64,000 nucleotides of DNA from assembly GCA_049324315.1 (NCBI GenBank), contig JBMOKU010000039.1, forward strand, positions 5,110 to 69,109, read 5' to 3'. Every line of letters starts with the position of its first letter. Positions within the stretch are counted from its first letter, which is position 1. This stretch comes from JBMOKU01 sp049324315. GTDB lineage: Bacteria; Bacillota; Clostridia; Peptostreptococcales; Thermotaleaceae. The position numbers and the translations under genes are program-made. Under the pieces are notes generated by a model. The model ran no database searches. It saw only the letters and a program-made list of their open reading frames with translations, and had not been told where the DNA came from. Positions 27,622 to 36,588 of the stretch are shown piece after piece.

Positions 27622-27789
27622 ATTCCTTCAAATTTCACTTAGGGATAAATACCTATTTTTATTGTTCTTGATTGTCCGACCTTGATATTTTTAATAGATG
27701 GTATAAAATCATATATAGACTCAACAGCCCAAAAGATATCTAGAACAAAATCCATTAACACATACCTTTTTATGATGGAGTTGATTTAT

Positions 27790-28008
27790 ATGAACAAAGC
27801 CGATTTATTAAAACAGTTTTATTTTGAGCAGGTACAAGAGGATCAAAATAAAGCATCCAAAAACACCTTGCCCATCGAAGAACAAATACTAGTAAATGAA
27901 CGTCTGAGAAGGCTGGTCCGAGAGCTTGAAACCGAGAAACTGATAGAATACCATGACTCTCACTTCGTTTTAACAAATATCGGCAAATATTTGGCAAGAA
28001 TACTATAG
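27790..28008 (+). CDS. Small hypothetical protein with winged-helix-like end
   Basis: 72 residues from the ATG at 27790 (GGAG nine bases upstream). Strongly charged; the second half (RLRRLVRELETEKLIEYHDS then FVLTNIGKYLARIL) looks like the recognition helix and wing of a small winged-helix protein. No family was recognised. The frame is open further upstream, but that part has no ribosome site. Confidence 0.55.
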   Translation: MNKADLLKQFYFEQVQEDQNKASKNTLPIEEQILVNERLRRLVRELETEKLIEYHDSHFVLTNIGKYLARIL

Positions 28009-28031
28009 ACAAAAAAGAATACAAAAAATAG

Positions 28032-28071
28032 ACAAGGTTTTCTAAATCACAGCATTTAGAAAACCTTGTTG
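28032..28071. terminator. Intrinsic terminator
   Basis: A perfect 16-bp stem, ACAAGGTTTTCTAAAT against ATTTAGAAAACCTTGT, with loop CACAGC, downstream of the small winged-helix-like gene. The T-tract is short, so termination may rely on stem strength. Confidence 0.65.
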
Positions 28072-28350
28072 CTTGTTATAAGCATGGTGGTTTGAAAAGC
28101 ATATTCAGTTGTCAAAAGCTTTGTATTTTCGATGTCCATTCCTCCAAATCTTTCTCAAAATCCTTCATTCTTTAAGCAAGCAGCCAACTACGAATATCAT
28201 TTACTTCAAATCCTTCTTCTTCTCGGGAAATACAGATACACATCCGTATAAACCATCCTTATAACAATCTATATCAACCTCCCTGAGGAGGATTGACTAT
28301 ATTTATTAAATACCACTTTTTCTAATATTTTAAACAATTAGTTTGATATG

Positions 28351-28448
28351 GATTTACGCTTTAAAATGATATTTTGTTTTGCGGGACGGCACAGAGACCG
28401 TCCCCTACAAAAGATAATACATTCCGTTCTAGAAGCGTACATCTATAA
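28351..28448. repeat. Dispersed about 98-bp repeat, copy B
   Basis: Same orientation as copy A at 2299-2397, with only scattered substitutions and an identical hairpin core GGGACGGCACAGAGACCGTC followed by CCCTAC. Confidence 0.85.
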
Positions 28449-28708
28449 GAATAAAACCCATAACTATAATATTCGCCAATTTGCTGTTGTATTCTTAAGA
28501 TTCCTAAATAAATGCAAATACTTTCCATTCTTAATTCTTACATATATACGATTCTTCTTATTACTCATAATAAAAGTATTGTATTCCCATGGAAAATGAG
28601 GATACAATAGAACTAATAACCATATTTTACCTAGCTATCTTTGTATATGCCTTACGAATTTGCGAATATGATAGTATTATAGAATATTCAATTATTTAGG
28701 AGGAACTT

Positions 28709-29434
28709 ATGAGCACAATTGCTGCATTTTTTGATGTTGACGGTACCCTTTATAGGGACTCCCTTATGGTGGAGCACTTCAAAAAACTCATTCGATATGA
28801 GGTGATTGACCCGGCTGTATGGCATAATCATGCAAAGCATACCTATCGAGATTGGGACAAGCGCCAAGGTAATTACGATGATTACCTTTTAGAAATCGCC
28901 GGTATTTACATCGAATCCATGAAAGGTCTCAATATTAGCCAGCTGGACTTTATTGCCAATCAAGTTATCAACTTAAAGGGTGACAGGGTTTATCGCTATA
29001 CCCGCTCCCGCATTGCCTGGCACAAGTGTCGGGGTCATAAAGTCATTTTCATCTCAGGCAGTCCGTCTTACTTGGTATCCAAAATGGCATCCAAGTATGG
29101 TGTGGAAGATTTCGTTGGTACAAAGTATGTTACTGACGATAACAATTGCTTTACCGGTGAAGTTGTGCAGATGTGGGATTCCGAAAGTAAGCAAAAAGCC
29201 ATCGAAGCTTTTGTTGAAAAATATTCGATTGACTTAGAGAACAGCTATTCCTATGGTGATACAAATGGTGATTTAACGATGTTGAAAATGGTGGGCCATC
29301 CGATCGCCATCAATCCTACAAGAGAACTCATACAAAATCTCGCCCTTGACCCAGATCTGCGAAAGAAAGCCACCATCATCGTAGAAAGAAAAGACGTAAT
29401 TTACAAGCTGGATCCCAATATTACTATTCTTTAA
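28709..29434 (+). CDS. HAD-IB family phosphatase
   Basis: 241 residues of the HAD superfamily, subfamily IB (SerB-like). Motif I is FDVDGTLY with nucleophile Asp9, motif II is ISGSPS, and motif III/IV is YGDTNGDLTML. A helical cap lies between motifs I and II. Substrate is unknown; related proteins act on phosphoserine or small phosphorylated lipids. The following M20 peptidase starts 27 bases later, so they are probably cotranscribed. Strong AGGAGG site. Confidence 0.88.
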   Translation: MSTIAAFFDVDGTLYRDSLMVEHFKKLIRYEVIDPAVWHNHAKHTYRDWDKRQGNYDDYLLEIAGIYIESMKGLNISQLDFIANQVINLKGDRVYRYTRSRIAWHKCRGHKVIFISGSPSYLVSKMASKYGVEDFVGTKYVTDDNNCFTGEVVQMWDSESKQKAIEAFVEKYSIDLENSYSYGDTNGDLTMLKMVGHPIAINPTRELIQNLALDPDLRKKATIIVERKDVIYKLDPNITIL

Positions 29435-29461
29435 TTATTATCTATCGAGGGGGACCGCATA

Positions 29462-31090
29462 ATGCTAGAGAAAAAAATATACAATACCCTTTTGGACCTA
29501 GTCAAGATACCCAGTATCACCGGTTCTAAGGATGAAAAGCGCATGGCTGAGCAGATTCATAACATACTCAGGAGACAATGCTACTTTCAGCATAATCCCC
29601 ATCATCTCGTATTATATCCAATAGAAAATCATGATCTCTTTACCGTTCTTGCCCTTTGGAAAAATCCGAAAGAAACTTCCAAAACGGTCATCTTGCTAAG
29701 CCATTATGATGTTGTAAGTGTCGATGAATATGGGCACCTAAAGGAATATGCCTTTGATCCCAGACTTTATACAGAAAAAATCAAAAATGAATTGCTGCCG
29801 GAGGACGCCCGAAAAGATTTGGATTCTGGAGAGTGGATTTTTGGCAGAGGCATCATGGATATGAAGTGTGGTCTTGCCATCCATATAGAATTGCTGGACT
29901 ATTATGCTAGCAGGCCCGATCTATTAGACTGCAATTTACTGCTCCTATCTGTAGCCGATGAGGAAGGCAATTCCAAGGGCATGCTGGGTTCTGCATCAGC
30001 TGTGCTGTCCCTATCCCAACAATATCATCTAGACTACCATTTGGTTATCAATACAGAGCCCTTCTTCCCTTTGTATACGGGAGATGAAAAGAAGTATATA
30101 TTCACAGGTTCCATCGGTAAATTGCTTCCTATATTTTATTGTGCCGGAAAAGAAACCCATGTAGGCGAACCTTTCTCGGGCTTAAATCCTAATCTCATCG
30201 TTTCTGAACTTCATAAAAAACTGGAAGCAAATCCGGAGTTTTGTGAAAAATGGGATAACTTCGTAGCTCCGCCTCCCACCTGTTTAAAGCAAAAGGATTT
30301 AAAAGACGCTTACTCCGTCCAGATTCCGAGGGGAGCTGTCGCTTATTATAACTGGATGCTTTTAAAGGATGGACCTGGCGAAGTCATGGCTATATTAAAA
30401 AAGATTTGTCATGAGACAGCATCGGAAATTCTTGCGGAGCGTAAGAACAGACTAAACACGTTTCGAGAATTGTCGGGCTATCCCATTGAACCATTAGATT
30501 GGAAGATTGACATTTTAACCTACGACGAAGTCTATCAAAAGGTATTGTCACTTCATGGTGAAGCATTCTCTATACCCCTAAATGAAAAAATATCTTCGTG
30601 GATGGCAGCCGGTATCCATGATGAAAGGGAATTGACGATCAAAATCGTGGATTTTACCTATGACTATTATCCGGAGAAGACCCCTATGATCATCATCTTG
30701 TTTGCACCGCCCTTTTACCCTAGCACTTTTAACGATGCTTCATCTGCGAAGGATCTTAGGTCACTGGAGCTGGTTGAGCACTTAATCCAGTATGCCAATG
30801 AGCTTCATGGCACAGCACTGTACCACTGCCCTTTTTTCCCCGGTTTATCGGACAACAGTTATTTCGGAATTAGTCATTGCAGCGAAATCATCAGCAGCCT
30901 GAAGCCCAATATGCCTCTTTGGGGGCGATTCTACCAGCTGCCCCTCGAAGAGCTGGAAAGAATAAAAACGCCGGTGGTCAATATAGGAGTCTTTGGAAAA
31001 GATGCCCATAAGTATACCGAACGCCTTCATCTTCCTTTTTCCCTAAACACCACACCGTCCCTTATTATGTACTGTCTCGAGCAGATTTGA
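29462..31090 (+). CDS. M20-family peptidase, RocB-like
   Basis: 542 residues resembling RocB, an M20 metallopeptidase associated with arginine utilisation in Bacillus. Metal-site motifs are visible: LLSHYDVVSV near residue 78, GRGIMDMKCG near 140 and VADEEGNS near 175. Length agrees with RocB. The true substrate of this family is not settled. No arginase or ornithine transaminase gene is nearby; the only operon partner is a HAD phosphatase. Confidence 0.87.
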   Translation: MLEKKIYNTLLDLVKIPSITGSKDEKRMAEQIHNILRRQCYFQHNPHHLVLYPIENHDLFTVLALWKNPKETSKTVILLSHYDVVSVDEYGHLKEYAFDPRLYTEKIKNELLPEDARKDLDSGEWIFGRGIMDMKCGLAIHIELLDYYASRPDLLDCNLLLLSVADEEGNSKGMLGSASAVLSLSQQYHLDYHLVINTEPFFPLYTGDEKKYIFTGSIGKLLPIFYCAGKETHVGEPFSGLNPNLIVSELHKKLEANPEFCEKWDNFVAPPPTCLKQKDLKDAYSVQIPRGAVAYYNWMLLKDGPGEVMAILKKICHETASEILAERKNRLNTFRELSGYPIEPLDWKIDILTYDEVYQKVLSLHGEAFSIPLNEKISSWMAAGIHDERELTIKIVDFTYDYYPEKTPMIIILFAPPFYPSTFNDASSAKDLRSLELVEHLIQYANELHGTALYHCPFFPGLSDNSYFGISHCSEIISSLKPNMPLWGRFYQLPLEELERIKTPVVNIGVFGKDAHKYTERLHLPFSLNTTPSLIMYCLEQI

Positions 31091-31111
31091 TTTTTCCTTT
31101 TATATCAAAAA

Positions 31112-31158
31112 AATATTCGTGAATAAGCAAATGCATATCTTATTCACGAATATTGATC
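31112..31158. terminator. Bidirectional intrinsic terminator
   Basis: A perfect 16-bp stem, AATATTCGTGAATAAG against CTTATTCACGAATATT (31139-31154), between the converging RocB-like and SprT-like genes. Confidence 0.8.
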
Positions 31159-31182
31159 ATTTCATGAAAGCAAGCCTCATCA

Positions 31183-31731
31183 TCAGACGTTGTCCTTCAA
31201 AGTCATCCTATAAGAATGGTGCAGCTTCCCATCGTTTTCTTTGGCACATTTTCCACAGTAAATGATTTTTCTGTATTTTCTTATACTTCTGTATGTTCCA
31301 CCGCATTTTCCACAAAAATAGTGGTGCTGATACACATCACTGTTGTACTTGGCCGTCAGGCAATCGCTTTTAAACACTTCTTTTAAAGTATCCTTAAATA
31401 GCTGCCCATGTCGATGGTTCATCTTTCCCAATCTGAATAAATAATAATGGGCAAGCTCGTGCTTTAGAATCTCAATCAGTTCCTTCACGCCAAACTTCAA
31501 AAAATACTTTCTATTAATTTGTATGACGGCATGTTGACTTTTCCGGTCATATTTTATATTGCCTCCAGAAGTTTTCAAACGGTTTGACCATTTTACTTGT
31601 CCGATAAAATCTCCTTTGGTATAGCCCATATATATTTTTGAAGCCAATTCTAGCAATTCTTTTTCTTGAAAATCCTGTTTTATGTAAATTTCCTCATATA
31701 GCTGCTTATACAGCCAATCCTCTTTTAACAA
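31183..31731 (-). CDS. SprT-family metal-binding protein
   Basis: 182 residues of the SprT-like family: zincin helix KHELAHYYLFRLG with a downstream His in NHRHG, followed by a C-terminal zinc ribbon with two CxxC pairs (CGKCGG and CGKCAK). Family members include eukaryotic SPRTN proteases for DNA-protein crosslinks; the bacterial role is poorly defined. Monocistronic by context. Confidence 0.85.
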   Translation of the reverse strand: MLKEDWLYKQLYEEIYIKQDFQEKELLELASKIYMGYTKGDFIGQVKWSNRLKTSGGNIKYDRKSQHAVIQINRKYFLKFGVKELIEILKHELAHYYLFRLGKMNHRHGQLFKDTLKEVFKSDCLTAKYNSDVYQHHYFCGKCGGTYRSIRKYRKIIYCGKCAKENDGKLHHSYRMTLKDNV

Positions 31732-31833
31732 CCTGTTTCACACTCCAGACATGTATGATATAAACACGTAAGCACATAATAATATTATCACAACTGTTAG
31801 TATATTGTAGGTTAAAATTTCAGGAGGTAATCT

Positions 31834-31998
31834 ATGACGCGAAAAAGTATGAAGGGCATCGTCGGTAAAGCTAATCCTACTTTACATACGAAAGAGGATG
31901 TAGGTGTAGGCATCGACTTTACCAAAGATCATGTTTCCGATGGAGATGCCATCGAAGCAGTTATTGAGAAAAAGAAAAAAGAACAAGGGTTAAAGTAG
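31834..31998 (+). CDS. Small basic/acidic protein of 54 residues
   Basis: A short gene behind a consensus AGGAGG six bases from the ATG and followed closely by a terminator, which makes it credible despite its size. The product starts MTRKSMKGIVGKANPTLHTK, has a middle section with FTKDHVSDGDAIEAVI and ends in a lysine-rich tail. No signal peptide and no cysteines. I do not recognise the family; size and position near spore-type genes make a spore or stress protein possible. Confidence 0.65.
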   Translation: MTRKSMKGIVGKANPTLHTKEDVGVGIDFTKDHVSDGDAIEAVIEKKKKEQGLK

Positions 31999-32002
31999 AT
32001 AA

Positions 32003-32035
32003 AAAAAGTGGGCACCTGTATAAGGTGCCCCATTT
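32003..32035 (+). terminator. Intrinsic terminator
   Basis: Stem GGGCACCT/AGGTGCCC (32010-32017 and 32023-32030), just after the 54-residue gene; the following tail is only partly T-rich (CATTTCTATA). Confidence 0.65.
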
Positions 32036-32256
32036 CTATAGCATACTCCCGAACTGGAAAGAAAGGAAAATTTCTTCCTAATTAAACATTTATTCTACAG
32101 TTGAAAAAAATCTCCTGCTAGTTTTTTTAAAAGAATTCATAAGATTTCGACACATTCCTTATTCTCTACACTTTCCGAAGTCCATCTTAACAAGCCAACC
32201 TATAGCCATCTTCCTTTAAAATCTCCTAAATTGATATGAAGAATTATCAGACTGTC

Positions 32257-32284
32257 ACACCTTGTCCTAAAAAACCATAGTATA
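32257..32284 (+). promoter_or_regulatory. Sigma-K-like promoter, upstream copy
   Basis: AC at 32257-32258, 17 bases, then CATAGTATA (32276-32284), fitting the sigma-K pattern AC-N16/17-CATANNNTA. The surrounding 35 bases are repeated at the downstream copy. Confidence 0.55.
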
Positions 32285-32335
32285 AGGTAGAAAGAAAGGA
32301 GAAGAAGCTCGGTACAAATTTTTTGTACAAGACTC

Positions 32336-32363
32336 ACACCTTGTCCTATAAAGTCATACTATA
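32336..32363 (+). promoter_or_regulatory. Sigma-K-like promoter, downstream copy
   Basis: AC at 32336-32337, 17 bases, then CATACTATA (32355-32363): same geometry as the upstream copy, 33 bases before the ATG of the next gene. Confidence 0.55.
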
Positions 32364-32395
32364 TGGTAGAGAAACAAAGAAGGGGGGGAGAAAAC

Positions 32396-32869
32396 ATGAA
32401 TTATATAAAATCTAAAAAAGTGGAAATGAAGTATCCATGGAAAATAAATAGTGGTTTGTACCACTCTCCCAGTTTGACTGACTCAATCAAGAATGAAAAT
32501 AAAGAGCAAAATACAAATGATACACAAATATATGAAAATAACTCGCCAAAAGAAAACTATACAGTTGAAAGATACAAAGTTAAAAGCCACGATGGTATGA
32601 ATGAATTCGTTGTAAATTTATACATTAATAATCTCTGCGGTAACTATAACGAGGTTAGTTTTTGCCCTCCAGATATTTCCATGACAGAAGGAAATCTGAT
32701 GGACCTAAATGAAGACAGCATCTGCAAAATTTTAGATGTGATAAGCAATATCCCGAAAGATGAGCTGAAAAATATGCCAGCAATCACAGTTCCTATTTAT
32801 ATTTTCAATATCAACAATGTCCTTTCATCAGGTAATAAAAATGAAATCACCATCGAACAGGACGCATAA
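32396..32869 (+). CDS. Hypothetical protein, probable late-sporulation (coat/exosporium) candidate
   Basis: 157 residues from the ATG at 32396, behind GGGGGGGAG. The N-terminal 60 residues are Asn/Lys/Glu-rich and probably disordered. The remainder (about 65-157) looks like a small beta-sandwich with hydrophobic strands (EFVVNLYINNL, AITVPIYIFNIN). No family recognised, no signal peptide. Two sigma-K-like promoters lie directly upstream, suggesting mother-cell expression late in sporulation (inference). A 56-residue gene follows in the same unit. Confidence 0.65.
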   Translation: MNYIKSKKVEMKYPWKINSGLYHSPSLTDSIKNENKEQNTNDTQIYENNSPKENYTVERYKVKSHDGMNEFVVNLYINNLCGNYNEVSFCPPDISMTEGNLMDLNEDSICKILDVISNIPKDELKNMPAITVPIYIFNINNVLSSGNKNEITIEQDA

Positions 32870-32915
32870 TTATAGGTCTCCCTTTCTCTACATATAAGGG
32901 AAAGGAGGTGTGAAC

Positions 32916-33086
32916 ATGCCTGAAGAAATGTATGGTGGTAGAGGTAGAGATCTTGATCTATGGTTTAAGATCATCCTTGCTGTTCTAACTGCACAAAAAA
33001 ACAGCAACTATGTAAATGTAAGTGGGAATAACAACGAAATACAAATTCCTAACGAAGCAGGTCCTGGAGACGTCGTTCAAAAGTAG
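32916..33086 (+). CDS. Small hypothetical protein (56 residues)
   Basis: Begins at an ATG eight bases after AAAGGAGG and ends 10 bases before a strong terminator. It contains one hydrophobic helix (LDLWFKIILAVLTA) followed by an Asn-rich tail (NSNYVNVSGNNNEIQIPNEA). The Asn-rich composition matches the preceding gene product, with which it is probably cotranscribed. Possibly a small spore-surface or membrane-associated peptide; no family recognised. Confidence 0.6.
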   Translation: MPEEMYGGRGRDLDLWFKIILAVLTAQKNSNYVNVSGNNNEIQIPNEAGPGDVVQK

Positions 33087-33095
33087 CAATTTCCC

Positions 33096-33137
33096 AAAAA
33101 AGAAGGGGGTAGATATCTTACCCTCTTCTTTTTTTAA
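33096..33137 (+). terminator. Intrinsic terminator
   Basis: Stem AAAAAAGAAGGGGGTA against TACCCTCTTCTTTTTTT with loop GATATCT; long T-run on the plus strand. Confidence 0.9.
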
Positions 33138-33240
33138 GATGTCTTTTCTCTCATCTTTAAAGTATTACTTTATTAAAAAAGGATATACTTTTGCATATAC
33201 ATGAGTCTAACTTACTTATTAGCCGTCAGGAGGACCCCAC

Positions 33241-34674
33241 ATGGAGAGACCACGCATCCAAAAATACAAGCTTTATTTCCTTCATCCATTTATCTATGAG
33301 GATAAACACCATAAAAACATGATTCAATGTTTGTTGAATCATGACAGTCAATGGCAGATAAAATGGTATCAAAAAGGAAGGGCGGCTGATAAGCTCCGAA
33401 CAGAGTATTTTCTTCCTCATATCGTAAAATTTTTATATCCCAGCATGTATCTGGATAAAGGAGTAGATGCAAATCTCAATCGTTCTGACATACAGTGGTT
33501 GACAGAATTATCAGGCTTAGATTTTGTTTTAAGACCGGAAGCTCTAAAAAGATATCAATCCTTTGAAGTATCTGCAAACAACTTATGCTATCCTTTATCC
33601 TTCGAAAGCATTCACTTGAAAATTTTTCATGGAGGAATCGGATTCCTATATTTTCAATTAATCTCTCAAAAACCAGAAATTGAACTGAATGATTTGATTT
33701 ACATCAATCAGTTGATTCGTCCGTTAGTGGCTTTATATGAAGGCTTTGAAGTCCCAAAGGTACAGTTAGCCTATGATCAGTCTATTACCACTATGAAAGA
33801 TATCATTGATCAACTCCTCCATGATATTCGTATCTACAAAAATCATGAAACCATTTTCAATATTTATATAGATAGGCTGCTTTTTTATACCTATGCATGT
33901 GTACAAAAAAGCTCGCTGCTTTCAAAGCAGTGGATATACAAAAGGACCGACATGCTTGAAGCCTTGCGAAGCTGCAGTCTATTTGTTCCCAATCGGGAAA
34001 GTATTTTAGTACAAGATAAATGTCATGAAGAGAAACTATATTATTCGAAATATAAATCCTCTGTGTATGGCTTTAGCAAAGAGGGTGGTGTTCTTTTAGC
34101 CGTAGATCGGGATCATGAAGGCAATCTCATTGAGCCAAATTTCCACAATGCATATATCCCCCAATACTTTTCAACCTATTACCTGGACATATTCATTTTA
34201 GGACTCTATCAGCGAATTTCTCTCATCAATTATTGCAGAAAACTGAGTATGCTGAAATCCCTTATGAATAATAAACATGAAATTGAACATATTCGATTCC
34301 AAATACTAAAGTTTACCAATACAGCCTGGTTTACACAAATAACCAATGCAGAACTGGGCATGAACATTTGGGAAAAATGGCTGAATATATTTGAGAATGA
34401 AACATTATACTGTGAAGTAAAGCAAGGTTTAGATGAACTGGACGATTTTCTTGAGAACAAAAAACAAAGCAGGTTTAATGCTAAGCTTGGTATTATAACC
34501 GCCTTAACGATTCCTCCTACGTTAATCTTCAGTTATGTGGGGAATCGTTTTGAACAGCTCAGCCTTATCAACCTACTAAACCCAAGATTCATATTTAGTT
34601 CACTGCTCTTGTTTTCTATCATGATGGGTATTTTTTTCTTAATCGAAAGATTTTATGATAATTCGTCCAAATAG
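33241..34674 (+). CDS. Unknown 477-residue protein with CorA-like C-terminal topology
   Basis: No family was recognised. About 400 soluble residues, mixed alpha/beta then long amphipathic helices (about 345-420), lead into two C-terminal membrane helices (about 422-440 and 452-472) separated by a short loop. The sequence around the first helix, KLGIITALTIPPTLIFSYVG, and the long preceding helix resemble CorA-type metal channels, but the diagnostic GMN motif after helix 1 is missing. It could be a divergent CorA-fold protein or an unrelated membrane-anchored protein. Start fixed by AGGAGG eight bases upstream of the ATG. Confidence 0.6.
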   Translation: MERPRIQKYKLYFLHPFIYEDKHHKNMIQCLLNHDSQWQIKWYQKGRAADKLRTEYFLPHIVKFLYPSMYLDKGVDANLNRSDIQWLTELSGLDFVLRPEALKRYQSFEVSANNLCYPLSFESIHLKIFHGGIGFLYFQLISQKPEIELNDLIYINQLIRPLVALYEGFEVPKVQLAYDQSITTMKDIIDQLLHDIRIYKNHETIFNIYIDRLLFYTYACVQKSSLLSKQWIYKRTDMLEALRSCSLFVPNRESILVQDKCHEEKLYYSKYKSSVYGFSKEGGVLLAVDRDHEGNLIEPNFHNAYIPQYFSTYYLDIFILGLYQRISLINYCRKLSMLKSLMNNKHEIEHIRFQILKFTNTAWFTQITNAELGMNIWEKWLNIFENETLYCEVKQGLDELDDFLENKKQSRFNAKLGIITALTIPPTLIFSYVGNRFEQLSLINLLNPRFIFSSLLLFSIMMGIFFLIERFYDNSSK

Positions 34675-34683
34675 TTTTATCCT

Positions 34684-34820
34684 GGAGCAAGACTTGGGGG
34701 ACAGGGCCCCAGTCCGGTAAAAAGCGCACCTGCTACGCCACGGGGACGGTTCCATCGTTTTCCCTTCGGTCCTTCGCTACGCTCCGGAAACGCTCGAACC
34801 GTCCCCATGGCTCCGCTAGG
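34684..34820. repeat. Chimeric repeat: GGGGACAG family fused to palindromic element
   Basis: The first 47 bases match the core of the element at 25579-25630 (GACAGGGCC, CAGTCCGGT, AAAAGC.CACC). From 34731 the sequence switches to the palindromic family of 7700-7838 (TGCTACGCCACGGGGACGGT to CCATGGCTCCGCTA), missing its outer ends. It lies between converging genes. Confidence 0.8.
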
Positions 34821-34836
34821 GCCTTCTCTCTACCTA

Positions 34837-36588
34837 TCAAACAATTCCATATTTCCACATTTTTTCATACAGACTGGATCTGCTGATATTTAGAATTTTG
34901 GCAGTCTCTGTCTTGTTTCCAGCTGTTTCATTAAGACAATCCATAATGGCTTCTTTTTCTGCCTCTTCCAAGATATCCTTTAACTCCCGCTTTCCTGCGT
35001 GATGTACATAATTTCTGTTTTTACGCATATACATAGGCAGATGGTTTACCTGTATTTCATTTCCTGAATCGACCAGGTTAATGGCTCTTTCCAGAACATT
35101 ATGCAGTTCCCGTACGTTCCCAGGCCAGTTATATTGAAGCAGGCATTCCACAGCCTGTGCAGAAATCTCTGTCACATAGTTTCCAAGCTGCTGTGAAATC
35201 TTTACCAGCAAGTGTCGGATGATGGGCTTCAAATCCTCCGGCCTCTCTCTCAATGGAGGCACCAGTATACTCATGACATTCAAGCGATAGTACAGATCTT
35301 CCCGAAAGGTTCCCTCTTCAATCATTTTTTCCAGATCCCTGTTGGTCGCTGCAATGATCCTGACATCAATCTCAATATTTTTAACGCCGCCCACACGTTC
35401 AAACTCTTTTTCTTGCAGCACCCGCAGCAGCTTCGCCTGCATATTTAACGGCATATCTCCAATCTCATCCAAGAAAATACTCCCTTTGTTGGCAAGCTCG
35501 AACTTTCCGATTTTACCTCCCCTTTTTGCTCCGGTAAAGGCCCCTTCCTCATATCCAAACAGTTCAGATTCTAAAAGTTCAGCTGGTATGGCCGCACAAT
35601 TCACTTTCACAAAAGGCTCCGTAGACCTACTGCTTAAATCATGGATAGCATGGGCAAAGAGCTCCTTTCCAGTGCCGCTCTCACCGCGTATTAGCACGAT
35701 TGAGTTTGATTTGGCAGCTTTTTCTGCCATATATTTTGACTCCTGCAGCTTGTCGCTGACACCAATAATACTATCAAAATTGTATTTCGCACTGCGCTCT
35801 TTTTTCAACTCATCCTTGTAATATTTCAATTCATTTTCCATCTTACTTATTTTAGCCGCTATGATACTTACTTCTTTGATATCCTTAAACATAACCTTTC
35901 CAACAGCACCTACGACCTTACCATCTTTAAAAATAGGTATACGCATAACCACAATGTTCTTTCCCTTTATGTTAATGACCTCTCCAATCTCTTTTTTCCC
36001 TGTTTTGACAACGACATGCATTCTAGAGGTTTCAATAATTTCCGTTACGTGTTTTCCAATGACTTGATGCTTATCTACCTCCAGATACTCGGCATAGGGG
36101 TCATTAATCATCGTGATATACCCGTCTTTATCCACAACGATGATCCCATCATAGGCATTATCCAGTACCGTTTTTAGTATCTCAGATATGTTTTTTTCTG
36201 CCTCCAATTCCTCTGCCACACGCTTCATATCGGTGGTATCCTGAAAAACAGCAACCGCCCCCACCACTTCTCCATTTTTTACGATGGGCGTACGATTAAT
36301 GAGGAGTTGTTTGTTCCTATATTTTTCTGTCATGCCTAGTTCTTGTTTTCCCGTCTTTAGTACTTCAGGCAGTCTACTTTTGGGTAAAAAACTGAATATT
36401 TCTTTCCCAATCCGTTCCTCGGCCTTACCTCCCAGTAATTTTTCTGCAGCATTGTTATATACAATAATTTGATAAGCTTTATTAATTGCTACGATGGCAT
36501 TGTGGGTAGAATCCAAAATCGTATTAAGCTCTTCACATAGATACTGTTGATTGCACAACATATTTTTAAACTGGGCATCCTTTTTCAT
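34837..36588 (-). CDS. Sigma-54-dependent transcriptional activator with two PAS domains
   Basis: 583 residues: PAS domain 1 (about 10-125), PAS domain 2 (about 135-240), AAA+ domain (about 270-500) and Fis-type helix-turn-helix at the C terminus (KTETAKILNISRSSLYEKM). Walker A is GESGTGKE near 306, and the sigma-54 contact loop GAFTGAKRGG is present, so it should open sigma-54 promoters in response to a signal sensed by PAS. Its target is not obvious: neither neighbour has a visible -24/-12 promoter that I could confirm. Confidence 0.93.
   Translation of the reverse strand: MKKDAQFKNMLCNQQYLCEELNTILDSTHNAIVAINKAYQIIVYNNAAEKLLGGKAEERIGKEIFSFLPKSRLPEVLKTGKQELGMTEKYRNKQLLINRTPIVKNGEVVGAVAVFQDTTDMKRVAEELEAEKNISEILKTVLDNAYDGIIVVDKDGYITMINDPYAEYLEVDKHQVIGKHVTEIIETSRMHVVVKTGKKEIGEVINIKGKNIVVMRIPIFKDGKVVGAVGKVMFKDIKEVSIIAAKISKMENELKYYKDELKKERSAKYNFDSIIGVSDKLQESKYMAEKAAKSNSIVLIRGESGTGKELFAHAIHDLSSRSTEPFVKVNCAAIPAELLESELFGYEEGAFTGAKRGGKIGKFELANKGSIFLDEIGDMPLNMQAKLLRVLQEKEFERVGGVKNIEIDVRIIAATNRDLEKMIEEGTFREDLYYRLNVMSILVPPLRERPEDLKPIIRHLLVKISQQLGNYVTEISAQAVECLLQYNWPGNVRELHNVLERAINLVDSGNEIQVNHLPMYMRKNRNYVHHAGKRELKDILEEAEKEAIMDCLNETAGNKTETAKILNISRSSLYEKMWKYGIV

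Larger units (their letters stand above)
28009..28708. other. 700-base intergenic region
   Basis: It holds a terminator, then about 270 bases with no convincing gene on either strand, then repeat copy B, then an AT-rich stretch before the HAD gene. Short fragments that read on the minus strand around 28140-28260 have stops in every frame and look like background or a decayed gene. Confidence 0.5.
32036..32395. other. Intergenic region with tandem promoter-like repeats
   Basis: The first 200 bases are AT-rich without a recognised feature. The last 140 bases contain two related direct repeats that fit sigma-K promoters and a small palindrome (GTACAAATTTTTTGTAC, 32312-32328) between them. Confidence 0.55.

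Noticed and set aside
28140..28260. Decayed gene on the minus strand
   Set aside because: Short stretches read plausibly (for example YKDGLYGCVSV), but stops occur in all frames and no family could be recognised; not better than chance.
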